A program made the translations under genes and the position numbers. This document shows, piece by piece, positions 18,948 through 28,759 of a stretch of DNA of 64,000 nucleotides (positions within the stretch are counted from its first letter, which is position 1; every line of letters starts with the position of its first letter). The notes under the pieces were generated by a model. The model was not told the DNA's origin, did no database searches, and was given only the letters and a program-made list of their open reading frames with translations. Source of the stretch: Cupriavidus basilensis (GTDB taxonomy: Bacteria; Pseudomonadota; Gammaproteobacteria; Burkholderiales; Burkholderiaceae); NCBI RefSeq assembly GCF_000832305.1, contig NZ_CP010536.1:744001-808000 (forward strand), given 5' to 3'.

Positions 18948-19043
18948 GGCTTAGCGGTTTGGCGGCTTAACGGCTTAGCGGCTTAACGGCTTAGCGGCTT
19001 AACGGCTTAACGGCTTAACGGCTTAACGGCTTAACGGCTTAGC
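18948..19043 (+). repeat. 8-bp tandem repeat GGCTTARC, twelve units
   Basis: Ten perfect tandem copies of GGCTTAAC or GGCTTAGC run from 18964 to 19043, preceded by one GGCTTAGC (18948) and one degenerate GGTTTGGC (18956). The array lies between the LysR and methyltransferase genes. Its last unit contains the TAA stop codon of the minus-strand methyltransferase. Because 8 is not a multiple of 3, it places stop codons in all frames, so copy changes leave the protein ends unaffected. Confidence 0.93.
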
Positions 19044-19797
19044 CGCGCGTCGCCGTGACCATCACCGCTTCCAGTGCAAAGCTGCCGTCGGCCTTGACGA
19101 GGTAGTGGTCGCGTACTTCCGCCGGCGCCAGTTGCCACAGGTGCTGGATGGCGGCTACCGCCACGGGCGGCGTGCGCATGCGCTGCACCCAGGTGGCGAA
19201 CTCCAGCTCGATGCGCCAGGCCGGCGAAACGCTGGCCGTGAAGCCCGCCGTCTCCAGCATCGCTTTCCACTCGGTACCGGTGTAGTCACGGATATGCGAC
19301 GGGTCGCGCAGCAACTCCACCGATTGCAGCCAAGTGTCGGGTAGCGGGTCGTCCGAGCCGGCGATATCGATCAGCACGACCTTGCCGCCCGGCTTGAGCA
19401 CCCGGTACATCTGCGCCAGCGCCGCCGGCACATTGCGCCAGTGGTGCGCGCTCATGCGCGAGATCACCGCGTCGAAGCTGGCATCGTCGAAGGGCAGCGA
19501 TTCCGCGGCGCCCTGGCGGGTGCGGATGTTCGCCAGTCCCTTGTCGCGCGCCGCGCCTTGCACGACCGCCAGCATTTCCGCGGACAGGTCGTAAGCCGTC
19601 ACTTGCGCCGCGACCCCCGCTGCGGCAAAGCTGGCGTGGCCCGCGCCGCATCCCAGGTCGAGCACCTGCGCCGCCGGCAGCACCGCCAGTTCCTGTGCAA
19701 GCTGCTGCAGGTCCGCGCCCTGGGCGTGGACCGCGCTGGTGAGGTAGGCGCTGGCGGTGGCGCCGAACTGGGCGGCAACGAGTTCTTGTTGTTGCAT
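19039..19797 (-). CDS. Class I SAM-dependent methyltransferase (Methyltransf_11 type)
   Basis: A 252-aa methyltransferase. The SAM-binding motif VLDLGCGAGHASFAAAG is at about residue 45. It is followed by an acidic strand end TAYDLSAEMLAV, then LPFDDASFDAVISRMSAHHW and YRVLKPGGKVVLIDIAG. This pattern is shared by UbiE-like and YcgJ-like enzymes, and the substrate cannot be read from sequence. Start at 19797, preceded by AGGAGT; the longer frame from 19920 crosses the promoter region. Divergent from an XRE regulator that may control it. Confidence 0.88.
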   Translation of the reverse strand: MQQQELVAAQFGATASAYLTSAVHAQGADLQQLAQELAVLPAAQVLDLGCGAGHASFAAAGVAAQVTAYDLSAEMLAVVQGAARDKGLANIRTRQGAAESLPFDDASFDAVISRMSAHHWRNVPAALAQMYRVLKPGGKVVLIDIAGSDDPLPDTWLQSVELLRDPSHIRDYTGTEWKAMLETAGFTASVSPAWRIELEFATWVQRMRTPPVAVAAIQHLWQLAPAEVRDHYLVKADGSFALEAVMVTATRG

Positions 19798-19926
19798 GTG
19801 GCACTCCTGGCGGCAATGGCCGCTAGTGGGTTCTGGTGACCGGGGACCTTTGGATTGGTCATGGGGGCTTGCCCGCGCAACGGGTTCGACGTACTGTAGC
19901 AGCCTGTTTTCCCGGTACAAGTCAGG

Positions 19927-19946
19927 GTTTTATCCTGGTATAAAAC
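19927..19946. promoter_or_regulatory. Inverted repeat between methyltransferase and XRE regulator
   Basis: Perfect 7-bp arms GTTTTAT (19927-19933) and ATAAAAC (19940-19946) around CCTGGT, in an AT-rich patch 45 bp before the XRE regulator start. Probable operator for the divergent pair; the binding protein is inferred to be the adjacent regulator. Confidence 0.55.
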
Positions 19947-19991
19947 GCACCAGCTTTTGCCTGGCTATCCGCATTGCCCGCTCAGCCCTCC

Positions 19992-20801
19992 ATGACAGAA
20001 TACGCGCCCCCCGATCCCGCCAGGCCACACGAACTGACGCGCGAAGCCGTGCTGGGCCGCTTCCTGCGGGCGCACCGCGAGCGCCTGGCCCCCGCCGAAG
20101 TCGGCCTGGCCCCCGGCCGGCGGCGGCGCACGCCGGGCTTGCGCCGCGAGGAGCTGGCGCAGCTCGCCGGCCTGAGCGCCACCTGGGTGACGTGGCTGGA
20201 ACAGGGCCGGCCGGTGGCGCTATCGGCCCGCGCGCTGGCCAGCCTGGCAGGCGCACTGCGGCTGTCGCGCGCGGAACGGGCCTACCTGTTCGAGCTGGCT
20301 GGACGGCGCGACCCTATGCAGGCGCAGGACGAACACGCGCCGGCAGCAGTCCTCGCCAGCGTGGAGGCCATCAACGGCCCGGCTTACCTGCTGGACCGGC
20401 AATGGAGCGCGCTAGCCTGGAATGCCGCCGCCGCCGACCTGTTCGTGGGCTGGCTCGATCCCGCCAGCGAAGACCGCAACCTGCTGCGCAGCATGTTTTT
20501 ATCGCCGGGTTTGCAGGCATTGGTGGAGGACTGGCCGCACCGGGCGGCGCGGCTGGTGTCGGAGTTTCGCGCGCACAGCATCCGCCATGCCGACGATCCG
20601 CCGATGCGCGCGCTGGTGGAGGGGCTCATTGCGCAGAGCCCGGTGTTCCGGGCCGACTGGCTGTCGCAGGATGTGGAAGAGCGGCAGGGCGGGCGCCGCG
20701 GCTTTCAGCATCCATTGCGCGGGCTGTTGCATTTCGAGCAGCTCACGCTGGTGCCGGCCGCCGCGCCGGGCCTGACGCTGGTGATGCTGATGCCGGCGTG
20801 A
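19992..20801 (+). CDS. Helix-turn-helix regulator with MmyB-like ligand-binding domain
   Basis: A 269-aa XRE-type regulator. The N-terminal HTH spans about residues 20-85 (LGRFLRAHRERLAP, RRTPGLRREELAQLAGLSAT, WVTWLEQGR). It is followed by the MmyB-like PAS-related domain (YLLDRQWSALAWNAAAADLF, then a C-terminal FQHPLRGLLHFEQLTLVPA). Members typically repress adjacent dehydrogenase or methyltransferase genes. The ATG at 19992 is preferred over a TTG at 19974. Divergent from the methyltransferase. Confidence 0.9.
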   Translation: MTEYAPPDPARPHELTREAVLGRFLRAHRERLAPAEVGLAPGRRRRTPGLRREELAQLAGLSATWVTWLEQGRPVALSARALASLAGALRLSRAERAYLFELAGRRDPMQAQDEHAPAAVLASVEAINGPAYLLDRQWSALAWNAAAADLFVGWLDPASEDRNLLRSMFLSPGLQALVEDWPHRAARLVSEFRAHSIRHADDPPMRALVEGLIAQSPVFRADWLSQDVEERQGGRRGFQHPLRGLLHFEQLTLVPAAAPGLTLVMLMPA

Positions 20802-20828
20802 AACCTGCCGGCAAAGGCCAGGACGGCG

Positions 20829-21587
20829 TTACTTCGGCTGCATGCGGATGGCGCCGTCGAGCCGGATCACTTCGCCGTTGAGCATGGTGTTGGCAATGAT
20901 GGATTCCACCAGCTTCGCGTACTCGGCCGGGCGCCCCAGGCGTGGCGGGAACGGCACCATCTTGCCGAGCGCGTCCTGCACCTCCTGCGGCATGCCCAGC
21001 AGCATCGGCGTCTCGAACAGCCCCGGGGCAATCGTCATGCAGCGCACGCCGTCGCGCGACAGGTCGCGCGCGATGGCCAGCGTCATGGCGACCACGCCAC
21101 CCTTGGAGGCCGCGTAGGCGGCCTGCCCGATCTGGCCGTCGAAGGCCGCCACCGACGCTGTATTGATGATCACGCCACGCTCGCCTTGCGCGTCGGGCGT
21201 GTTCTGCACCATGGCCGCGGCAGCCAGCCGGATCATGTTGAAGGTGCCGATCAGGTTGACGCGGATGGTCTTGTCGAAGGCGTCGAGCGGGTGCGGGCCG
21301 TTCTTGCCCACCGTCTTGTTGGCGGTGGCAATGCCGGCGCAATTGACCAGCCCGGCCAGGCGGCCCAGCGTGGTGGCTGCCGCCACGGTGGCTTGCCCGT
21401 CGGCCTCGCTGCTGACGTCGCAGCGCACGAACTTCCCGCCCAGCTCGGCGGCCAGCGCGGTGCCGGCGGCTTCGTTAAGGTCGGCGATCACAACCTTGCC
21501 GCCCGCGGCGGCCAGCATGCGGGCGCTGCCCTCGCCGAGCCCGGAGGCGCCGCCGGTGACGATAAATACGTTGTCGCGGATTTCCAT
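20829..21587 (-). CDS. SDR-family 3-hydroxyacyl-CoA dehydrogenase (HSD17B10-like)
   Basis: A 252-aa short-chain dehydrogenase. The cofactor motif is [12 protein letters not shown] near the N-terminus, then NCAGIA, and the catalytic Ser-Tyr-Lys in [20 protein letters not shown]. The overall pattern ([20 protein letters not shown], then [19 protein letters not shown]) matches type II 3-hydroxyacyl-CoA dehydrogenases, which act in isoleucine and fatty-acid breakdown. A strong palindrome lies 70 bp upstream. Start at 21587 ([13 protein letters not shown]). Confidence 0.88.
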   Translation of the reverse strand: MEIRDNVFIVTGGASGLGEGSARMLAAAGGKVVIADLNEAAGTALAAELGGKFVRCDVSSEADGQATVAAATTLGRLAGLVNCAGIATANKTVGKNGPHPLDAFDKTIRVNLIGTFNMIRLAAAAMVQNTPDAQGERGVIINTASVAAFDGQIGQAAYAASKGGVVAMTLAIARDLSRDGVRCMTIAPGLFETPMLLGMPQEVQDALGKMVPFPPRLGRPAEYAKLVESIIANTMLNGEVIRLDGAIRMQPK

Positions 21588-21656
21588 CTTTGTCTTCCTC
21601 GCTTGGATGTGTGGTCTTCTGGTTTTCTGGCGCTGCAGATACGGCATGTTGGCATA

Positions 21657-21672
21657 ACGTTTACGTAAACGT
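21657..21672. promoter_or_regulatory. 16-bp perfect palindrome, candidate LiuR-type operator
   Basis: ACGTTTACGTAAACGT is fully self-complementary and lies 70 bp upstream of the SDR start, in its promoter region. It resembles, from memory, the TTACGTAAACG-type box of LiuR, a MerR regulator of branched-chain amino acid catabolism in proteobacteria. That role would suit an HSD10-type enzyme. The regulator gene is not in this window. Confidence 0.55.
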
Positions 21673-21711
21673 CAATTCGGCAGTGCCATCAAGGCGGACG
21701 GCGGCGGCAAT

Positions 21712-21739
21712 AAAAAAGGCGACCCGAGGGTCGCCTTTT
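21712..21739 (-). terminator. Intrinsic terminator of adk
   Basis: Arms AAAAGGCGACCC (21714-21725) and GGGTCGCCTTTT (21728-21739) give a strong hairpin. On the minus strand it is followed by a T-run (complement of 21712-21717), so it ends the adk transcript, 28 bp after its stop. Confidence 0.88.
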
Positions 21740-21766
21740 CCACCTGCAGCGCCGGATGCGCGTGGC

Positions 21767-22792
<1,026 letters not shown>

Positions 22793-23602
22793 TCAGGGGC
22801 CTTCCTGCGCCATGGCTTGCGCCCACAGCGCACGCACGCGGTCCAGGTCGGCCTGCGTGTCGACGCCCGGCGCGGGCACAGCCGCCGTTTCCAGCACGCC
22901 GATGCGCTCGCCATGCCACATCGCGCGCAGCTGCTCCAGGGCCTCCGTCTGCTCCACCGGCGACAGCGCCAGCGTGGGAAATCGCCGCAGGAATCCGGCG
23001 CGGTAAGCATACAGGCCAATGTGGCGCAATACCGGCATGGCCGGCAAAGCCACCTGGGCGGTGGCCGCCGCCGCGGCCGGAACGCCCGCCCAGGCGTCGC
23101 GGGCCCAGGGGATCGGCGCGCGGGAGAAATACAGCGCGCGGCCGGCGGCATCGCACACCACTTTCACCACATTGGGGTTGAACACCTCGGCAACTTCGCT
23201 GATCGGATGCGCGGCGGTGGCGATGGCGCAATCGGCATGGTGCGCCAGGTGCAGCGCCACCTCGTCGATCAGGCTGGGCTCGATCAGCGGCTCGTCGCCC
23301 TGCACATTGACCACGATGGCGTCGTCCGGCAGGCCTAGCAATGTCGCCACTTCGGCTAGGCGGTCGGTGCCCGAGGGGTGATCGGCACGCGTGATCACGG
23401 CTTCGATGCCATGCGCCGCGCAGGCTGCCGCCACTTCGGGTGCGTCGGTGGCGACCACCGTGCGCTGCGCCGACGAGGCATGGGCGCGCTCGGCCACGCG
23501 CACGATCATGGGCTTGCCGCCGATATCGGCCAGCGGCTTGTTGGGCAGCCGGGTGGAGGCCAGGCGCGCCGGGATGACGACGGTAAAAGCGGGCAGCGAC
23601 AT
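22793..23602 (-). CDS. kdsB: 3-deoxy-manno-octulosonate cytidylyltransferase
   Basis: A 269-aa enzyme activating Kdo as CMP-Kdo for lipopolysaccharide inner core synthesis. The N-terminal nucleotide-binding signature is [22 protein letters not shown]. Then come [34 protein letters not shown] and the C-terminal [15 protein letters not shown] and [14 protein letters not shown]. Full length. Twelve bp after the Trm112-like gene on the same strand, in the conserved lpxK-trm112-kdsB order. Confidence 0.96.
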   Translation of the reverse strand: MSLPAFTVVIPARLASTRLPNKPLADIGGKPMIVRVAERAHASSAQRTVVATDAPEVAAACAAHGIEAVITRADHPSGTDRLAEVATLLGLPDDAIVVNVQGDEPLIEPSLIDEVALHLAHHADCAIATAAHPISEVAEVFNPNVVKVVCDAAGRALYFSRAPIPWARDAWAGVPAAAAATAQVALPAMPVLRHIGLYAYRAGFLRRFPTLALSPVEQTEALEQLRAMWHGERIGVLETAAVPAPGVDTQADLDRVRALWAQAMAQEGP

Positions 23603-23614
23603 GGTGCGAGCCGC

Positions 23615-23803
23615 TTATTCCGGCGAGACCAGCCGGCCCGGCACGGTCTGGCGTGCTTCATCGGCCAGCATGATGGGAATGCCGTCGCGGATCGGATAGG
23701 CCAGTTTGTCGACCTGGCAGATCAGTTCCTGGGCGGCGCGGTCATGTTCCAGCTTGCTCTTGCACAGCGGGCAGACCAGGATTTCAAGCAGCCGGTTGTC
23801 CAT
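23615..23803 (-). CDS. Trm112 family protein (YcaR-like)
   Basis: A 62-aa protein, [20 protein letters not shown] at its N-terminus, with one CPLC pair and a C-terminal [16 protein letters not shown] typical of the family. Role in bacteria unclear; eukaryotic Trm112 activates methyltransferases. Its start overlaps the lpxK end by 20 bp and it is followed by kdsB. The conserved location and length make the start at 23803 preferable to the in-frame ATG at 23869. Confidence 0.93.
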   Translation of the reverse strand: MDNRLLEILVCPLCKSKLEHDRAAQELICQVDKLAYPIRDGIPIMLADEARQTVPGRLVSPE

Positions 23804-24893
23804 CTCGGGTTTCCTTGGTGTGGCCGGCGGCGGTCGCGGCGCCCGGCGCTGCGGGAGCGGCCTGGGCATGCGCGGCGACGGCGCGGCGAATTTTTTCGAT
23901 CAGGCCCGCGTCGATCACGGGCGTGGTGGGGACGACCCAGATCCGCGGGTCCAGCGGGTCACTGAGGCGCTCGCATTTTACGGCATCCTTCTCGGTGATC
24001 AGGATCGCATCGGCCGCCTGCGCGACAGGATCGCCGGCGAACGGGTCTTCGGCGAAGTCGTAGTGGTCCGGCAGCGGCATGGTGTCCGGCGCGAGGCCGG
24101 CGGCGCGCAGGCTGGCGAAGAAGCGCTCGGGGTTGCCGATGCCGGCGGCGGCCAGCACGCGCTGCCCGGCAAATGCCGACAGCGGCTTGGCCATGGCTGG
24201 GTCGGCCAGTTGCCAGGCATCGTCCAGCACCAGGCGCATGCCATAGACATCCGGCTGGCCCGGGCTGGGGCGGAAGTCCGGGTCGTTGATCAGTGTGGCG
24301 TCGCGATGCCGCGAGAGCGATTCGCGCAGCGGGCCGGCCGGCAGCAGCAAGCCGTTGCCGCCCATGCGCGAATCGAACATCACGATCTCGAAGTCGCGTT
24401 GCAGCTTGTAGTGCTGCAGGCCATCGTCGAGCAGCAACACGTTGATGCCGGGATGCGAGACCAGCATGGTCTGCGCGCACAGCGCCCGGTCGGGGAAGAC
24501 CCAGACCGGCACGTCGGTGGCGCGCGCGATCAGGAGCGGCTCGTCACCCACGTCCTTGGCCTGCGAGGTGGGCTTGACCCGGCGCGGATGCTTGAGCTTG
24601 ACGCCGTAGCCACGCGAGACCACGCCCGGGCGCAGGCCGGACTCGGCCAGCGCGTGGGCCAGCGCGATCACCGCGGGGGTCTTGCCGGTGCCGCCCACGG
24701 TCACGTTGCCGACCACCACCACCGGCATCGGCAGGCGTGTCGAGCTGTACCAGCCGCGCCGGTATGCCAGGCGCCGCCAGGCGCTGACCAGGCCAAACAC
24801 CCACGACAGCGGCAGCATCAGCCAGGCGAACCAGCCGCGGCGTTGCCACTGGGCGGTCACGAAGTCGGCAAGGGCGTTGCGGGGAGCGGGCAT
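23784..24893 (-). CDS. lpxK: Tetraacyldisaccharide 4'-kinase
   Basis: A 369-aa inner-membrane-associated kinase adding the 4'-phosphate of lipid A. N-terminal amphipathic or membrane helix ([20 protein letters not shown]), then Walker [20 protein letters not shown] (about residues 61-79), [14 protein letters not shown], and the Walker B-like [20 protein letters not shown]. Start at 24893 ([11 protein letters not shown]); the frame continues far upstream without family similarity. The 207-bp gap to exbD has no evident gene. Confidence 0.96.
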   Translation of the reverse strand: MPAPRNALADFVTAQWQRRGWFAWLMLPLSWVFGLVSAWRRLAYRRGWYSSTRLPMPVVVVGNVTVGGTGKTPAVIALAHALAESGLRPGVVSRGYGVKLKHPRRVKPTSQAKDVGDEPLLIARATDVPVWVFPDRALCAQTMLVSHPGINVLLLDDGLQHYKLQRDFEIVMFDSRMGGNGLLLPAGPLRESLSRHRDATLINDPDFRPSPGQPDVYGMRLVLDDAWQLADPAMAKPLSAFAGQRVLAAAGIGNPERFFASLRAAGLAPDTMPLPDHYDFAEDPFAGDPVAQAADAILITEKDAVKCERLSDPLDPRIWVVPTTPVIDAGLIEKIRRAVAAHAQAAPAAPGAATAAGHTKETRDGQPAA

Positions 24894-25100
24894 GGGCGTG
24901 GTAGGCAGGGCTGGGCGGTAATGCTGCGTTGAAAGGAACAGGGGTGGGGCCGGGGACGGTAGCACGGCGCGCCGGCGCGATGGCGTCATCGCCGCATCGC
25001 GGCATCGCCTCATGGCGGAGGGGCGCAAGCGAGCTACCCAGCCATTATGGGCACCTTGCGGCGCCCGCCGCAAGGTGCGTGCATCCTCGCGCCGGGCCGC

Positions 25101-25529
25101 TCAGCGCGCCTGTGAGCTTTGCGTGGCGAAGGTCAGGCGGGGCAGCCCGGCCAAGCGGGCCGCTTCCATGACGTTGATCACCGACTGATGCGTGGCCTGC
25201 GCATCCGCATTGACGATCAGTACGGGCGGCTGGCCATCGGCCGGGCCGGCTACCTCGCGCAGGCGCTGGGCCAGGCTGGTCACGTCCTGCTGGTCCATGA
25301 CCTGCTTGTTGATCGAATAGACACCCTTGGCGGAGACGGATACCACGATCTCGCCGGGGCGCTGCTGCGCCTTTTCGGCGTCGGCGGTCGGCAGCTGGAT
25401 CTGCAGCTCGGTATAGCGCGAGTACGTGGTCGTGATCATCAGGAAGATCAGGATCACGAGCAGGACGTCGATCAACGGGATGAGGTTGATCTCCGGTTCT
25501 TCACGCCGCTGGCGGGATCGGAAGTGCAT
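25101..25529 (-). CDS. exbD: Biopolymer transport protein ExbD
   Basis: A 142-aa proton-channel partner. One transmembrane helix (INLIPLIDVLLVILIFLMITT) carries the conserved membrane Asp, followed by a periplasmic domain. With ExbB and a TonB protein it energises outer-membrane receptors. It follows exbB by 6 bp. The basic start MHFRSRQRREEPEINLIP is typical of the family. Confidence 0.94.
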   Translation of the reverse strand: MHFRSRQRREEPEINLIPLIDVLLVILIFLMITTTYSRYTELQIQLPTADAEKAQQRPGEIVVSVSAKGVYSINKQVMDQQDVTSLAQRLREVAGPADGQPPVLIVNADAQATHQSVINVMEAARLAGLPRLTFATQSSQAR

Positions 25530-25535
25530 GGCGTA

Positions 25536-26189
25536 TCAGGCGCGGCGCTGCGGCAGGATGGCGTCCAGGAAGGCGGTGGCGCGAAATTCCAGCTCGGCCA
25601 CGTAGTCGTCCACGCGCCGGCGGAAGTAGCGCCAGAAGATCAGTGCTGGAATCGCGATGATCAGGCCGAAGGCGGTGTTATAGAGCGCCACCGAGATGCC
25701 ATGTGCAAGCTGCTCCGGGCTGGCGCCGGCGCCGCCCTGGCTGCCGAAGATCTCGATCATGCCGATCACGGTGCCCAGCAGGCCCATCAGCGGCGCCACC
25801 GAGGCGATCGTGCCGAGTGCGTTCAGGTAGCGCTCCAGCTCGTGTGCCACGGCGCGCCCGGCTTCCTCGACCACTTCCTTGGCGGCATCGCGGGACGTAT
25901 GGGGCTGCAGCACCACATGGCGCAGGCCAGCGGCCAGCACGCGGCCCAGCGGGGAGTCCTGCTCCAGCGTGTTGACCACCTCCGGCGTGGCGCGGCGCTG
26001 GTGCGCTACCGACAGGGCTTCGTCGTACAGCTTGGGCGGCAGCACCTTGCTGCGCTTCAGGCTGAGGAAACGCTCGACGATCAGCGCCAGGGCGATGACC
26101 GAGGCGAGCAACAAGGGCCAGATCGGCCAGCCGGCAGCTTGAATGATGGAAAACACGTGGAACCCCGAGTCAACGGCTTGTGTGCTCAT
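25536..26189 (-). CDS. exbB: MotA/TolQ/ExbB proton channel family protein ExbB
   Basis: A 217-aa inner-membrane protein with three membrane helices (WPIWPLLLASVIALALIVERF; TIASVAPLMGLLGTVIGMIEIF; YNTAFGLIIAIPALIFWRYF). The family motif APLMGLLGTVIGMI is clear. Forms the proton channel with the downstream ExbD. Start uncertain: MSTQAVDSG at 26189 is chosen, but MASARTAAAPG at 26222 is in frame and neither has a strong ribosome-binding site. Two direct copies of ATGTTCGAAA lie around 26221-26240 just upstream. Confidence 0.9.
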   Translation of the reverse strand: MSTQAVDSGFHVFSIIQAAGWPIWPLLLASVIALALIVERFLSLKRSKVLPPKLYDEALSVAHQRRATPEVVNTLEQDSPLGRVLAAGLRHVVLQPHTSRDAAKEVVEEAGRAVAHELERYLNALGTIASVAPLMGLLGTVIGMIEIFGSQGGAGASPEQLAHGISVALYNTAFGLIIAIPALIFWRYFRRRVDDYVAELEFRATAFLDAILPQRRA

Positions 26190-26352
26190 GCCAGGCGCCG
26201 CGGCCGTGCGCGCGCTGGCCATGTTCGAAAATGTTCGAAAAAATCAGGCGCCACTCTAACCCGCAGCACGGGGCGGGGCAAGACGCAGCATCGCGGTGTG
26301 TCTGCCGCGCATCGTGCGTACGCGGCGCTGGAGGGGGGCGACTGGCGGGATG

Positions 26353-26425
26353 TCCACATGGAACAGGGACAGTGCTGTGGATGAATTGTGGACAGAGGGC
26401 TGACAAGGCGGTCAACTCACTGATT
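26353..26425 (+). repeat. DnaA-box-like module 1
   Basis: A 40-bp core (26353-26392) begins with TCCACAT and ends with two direct TGTGGA elements 11 bp apart (26376 and 26387). After a fixed 24-bp spacer comes TCACTGATT (26417-26425). The TCCACA to TGTGGA pair is inverted. The elements match 6-7 of the 9 bases of the DnaA box TTATCCACA. Confidence 0.85.
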
Positions 26426-26526
26426 AATAATGAAAAATTGTATGTCGCTTAAAAAATGGGCAAGCGGTGAGTGACGAGGACATCCTCTAGGCGGGCGCGA
26501 ACCGCTCAAAACCGGAGTCCGGTCTA

Positions 26527-26599
26527 TCCACATTAAAACAGGACAGTGCTGTGGACCGTTTGTGGACAGACGCCGGAAAAGAAAGCTAAGTCATTGATT
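26527..26599 (+). repeat. DnaA-box-like module 2
   Basis: Same architecture as module 1 with no length change. CTATCCACA (26524-26532, 8 of 9 to the consensus box) opens the core. TGTGGA elements follow at 26550 and 26561, the shared GGACAGTGCTGTGGA block ends at 26555, and TCATTGATT (26591-26599) comes after 24 bp. Starts 174 bp after module 1. Confidence 0.87.
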
Positions 26600-26709
26600 G
26601 GAAAGGCAGGTATACGTGGTGCCTAAATAATGTGCAGGGCACGCCAGATGGGCTTCGCGGGGGCCTCCGACGTCCCGTGAAGGAAAAAATCCCGCCATGT
26701 CTCCCCCTT

Positions 26710-26782
26710 TCCACATTCCGCCGGGACAGTCTTGTGGACGGGTTGTGGAAAACTATCTGAGAAGCCACTTAAGTCATTGATT
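26710..26782 (+). repeat. DnaA-box-like module 3
   Basis: Same spacing again. CTTTCCACA opens at 26707, TTGTGGA elements are at 26732 and 26743, and TCATTGATT (26774-26782) follows 24 bp after the core. Starts 183 bp after module 2. Sequence outside the shared positions is unrelated between modules, so the spacing is what is conserved. Confidence 0.87.
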
Positions 26783-26947
26783 AAAAAGCGCTTCATGGAT
26801 GCTGATTAAAAAACGGGCAACGGCCGTTTGCACGGTGTTTTCCAGTCTCCGCGCTCGTGCTCAGGACATGGCCATGCCATGTCGCGGCAAGGAGGCCTTG
26901 GGGTCTCTTTTGGCCGCCGGATGGGCACTCCGGCGGGCAGGAAATAG

Positions 26948-27042
26948 TTTTCCACAGAAAATGCGTTCTACCCAAGGTTGTCCAGAGTTCCTGTGGATAA
27001 CTTTGTGAACAAGCCGGGGGGGCGGCCGGTAAGTGTTTGACG
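26948..27042 (+). repeat. Diverged module 4 with a perfect DnaA box
   Basis: Contains TTTTCCACA (26948-26956), an exact DnaA box TGTGGATAA (26992-27000) and TTGTGAA (27003-27009). AAGTGTTTGAC (27031-27041) stands at the same distance from the last box as the AAGTCATTGATT element in modules 2 and 3. The left half is 18 bp longer than in modules 1-3. Confidence 0.7.
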
Positions 27043-27220
27043 CATAAGGGGTTTGCTTACATTGCCTAAAAAATAAGACAGCCGAAAGCGCATAAGAATC
27101 AAAGGCTTGTGTCAAGTCATGCGGCTTTGCGGGGTTATTGCCTCCCCCACTCCAAGAGACTTGACAGACCAGTTATGCTGTGGACATGTCAATTCCACGC
27201 CGCTTGCCCGGCCGTGCGCC

Positions 27221-28606
27221 ATGTCAGAACCGCTGAATTTTTCGCGTGAAACCCAGCCTATGGCCCCTCCCGGGGCGCGTGAGGCGATTCCCGTCGGAGA
27301 GCTGAACCACGCGATCGCCCAGGTACTGGAACGTAGTTTCCCGCTGACCTGGGTCCGGGGCGAAATCTCAAATTTCACACGCGCCGCCAGCGGCCACTGG
27401 TATTTCTCGCTCAAGGATGCGCGCGCGCAGATCCGCTGCGTGATGTTCCGCGGGCGCAACCAGCATGTCGACTTCACGCCGCGCGAGGGCGAGGCGGTCG
27501 AGGTGCGGGCGCTTGTATCCATGTATGAGGCGCGCGGCGAGTTGCAGCTCGGCGTGGAGGGCATGCGCCGCGCCGGCCTTGGCAATCTGTACGAGGCATT
27601 CCTGCGCCTGAAGGAAAAGCTCTCGCAGGCCGGGCTGTTCGCGCCCGAGCGCAAGCGGCCGCTGCCGGTCCACGCCCGCACCATTGGCGTGATCACCTCG
27701 CTGCAGGCAGCGGCCCTGCGCGACGTGATCAGCACGCTGCGCCGGCGCGCCCCGCATGTGCCCGTCGTGGTTTACCCGGTGCCGGTACAGGGCGCCGGCG
27801 CCGCGGTGAAGATCGCCGCCATGATCGACACCGCCAGCGAGCGCAACGAATGCGATGTGTTGATCCTGTGCCGCGGCGGCGGCAGCATCGAGGACCTGTG
27901 GTCGTTCAATGAGGAGAGCGTGGTGCAGGCCATTGCGCGCTGCGCCGTGCCGGTGGTCTCCGGCGTGGGCCACGAGACCGATTTCACCATCGCCGACTTC
28001 GTTGCTGACGTGCGCGCGCCCACGCCCACCGGCGCCGCTGAGCTGGTCAGCCCGGACCGCAGCCATATGCTGCTGCAAGCCAGCCGCGCGCGCGACGCGC
28101 TGGCCCAGTGCATGCAGCGCCAGCTCGACCGGCGCGCCCAGAACCTTGACTGGCTGGCCCGCCGCCTGCGCAGCCCGCAAGCGCAGCTGCAGGAGCGCCG
28201 CCTGCAGATCGACAACCTCATGCGTCACTTGCGCTCAGCGCTGCGCGATACCGTGGCCGCCCAGCGGCACCGCCAGCAGGTGCTGGCCATGCGCTGGGCG
28301 GCTGGCCGGCCTGACCTGGCCCTGGCCCAGGCCGAGTTGCGCCGCACCGCGCTGCGCCTGCGCGATGCCACGCAGCGCCAGGTTGAGCGCGCCGGCCAGC
28401 GCTGGCAGCGTGCCGCCGGCACGCTCGAGGTGCTGGCGCCGCAGCGCACCCTGGAGCGCGGCTATGCTGTGCTGCTGGACCAGCGCGGACGCGCCTTGCG
28501 CTCGCCGTCGGAGCTGCGCGCGGGCACCGTGATCGAAGTCCACCTGGCCGAAGGCGTGGCCGATGCCAGCCTCGCCAGCGTTCAGCCCCGGCTGGTGGAA
28601 CGCTAA
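27221..28606 (+). CDS. xseA: Exodeoxyribonuclease VII large subunit
   Basis: A 461-aa nuclease subunit degrading single-stranded DNA. It has an N-terminal OB fold ([40 protein letters not shown]), a catalytic core ([65 protein letters not shown]) and a long Arg/Gln-rich coiled coil before ERGYAVL. Start at 27221 ([10 protein letters not shown]); the in-frame region back to 27107 overlaps the putative promoter. The small subunit xseB is not adjacent. Confidence 0.96.
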   Translation: MSEPLNFSRETQPMAPPGAREAIPVGELNHAIAQVLERSFPLTWVRGEISNFTRAASGHWYFSLKDARAQIRCVMFRGRNQHVDFTPREGEAVEVRALVSMYEARGELQLGVEGMRRAGLGNLYEAFLRLKEKLSQAGLFAPERKRPLPVHARTIGVITSLQAAALRDVISTLRRRAPHVPVVVYPVPVQGAGAAVKIAAMIDTASERNECDVLILCRGGGSIEDLWSFNEESVVQAIARCAVPVVSGVGHETDFTIADFVADVRAPTPTGAAELVSPDRSHMLLQASRARDALAQCMQRQLDRRAQNLDWLARRLRSPQAQLQERRLQIDNLMRHLRSALRDTVAAQRHRQQVLAMRWAAGRPDLALAQAELRRTALRLRDATQRQVERAGQRWQRAAGTLEVLAPQRTLERGYAVLLDQRGRALRSPSELRAGTVIEVHLAEGVADASLASVQPRLVER

Positions 28607-28688
28607 GCCCGGCGCGCGCCGGCGGGCCGCCGACAGCGCTTGCATATCGATCAAACTAATATGAGCAAAGGGGCTTTGTTTGCCGCGT

Positions 28689-28717
28689 TTGCGCGGGTAT
28701 GGCAAGTCCCCTACAAT
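28689..28717 (+). promoter_or_regulatory. Predicted sigma70 promoter of sodB
   Basis: TTGCGC (28689-28694), 17 bp, TACAAT (28712-28717); the start codon is 43 bp after the -10. Confidence 0.6.
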
Positions 28718-28759
28718 CGACAATTCCTGATCTTCAACCCCACAGAAAGAGACAGAACA

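Larger units (their letters stand above)
26190..27220. other. 1-kb non-coding region between exbB and xseA carrying DnaA-box-like modules
   Basis: No gene is supported between the divergent exbB and xseA; short frames here lack family features and the base composition is lower in GC than its neighbours. The region contains three regularly built modules and a diverged fourth, listed separately. TTGACA occurs at 27161 close to xseA, without a convincing -10 at the right spacing. Confidence 0.8.

Noticed and set aside
18948..19043. Possible CRISPR array
   Set aside because: The units are only 8 bp, directly adjoining, with no spacers and no cas genes nearby.
26353..27042. Reading the DnaA-box array as the chromosomal oriC
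   Set aside because: dnaA, dnaN, rpmH and gyrB are absent and the neighbours are ordinary genes; a control locus or relic is more cautious.
26459..27115. Short ORFs within the exbB-xseA gap
   Set aside because: 60-84 aa frames without ribosome-binding sites or family features, overlapping the box modules.
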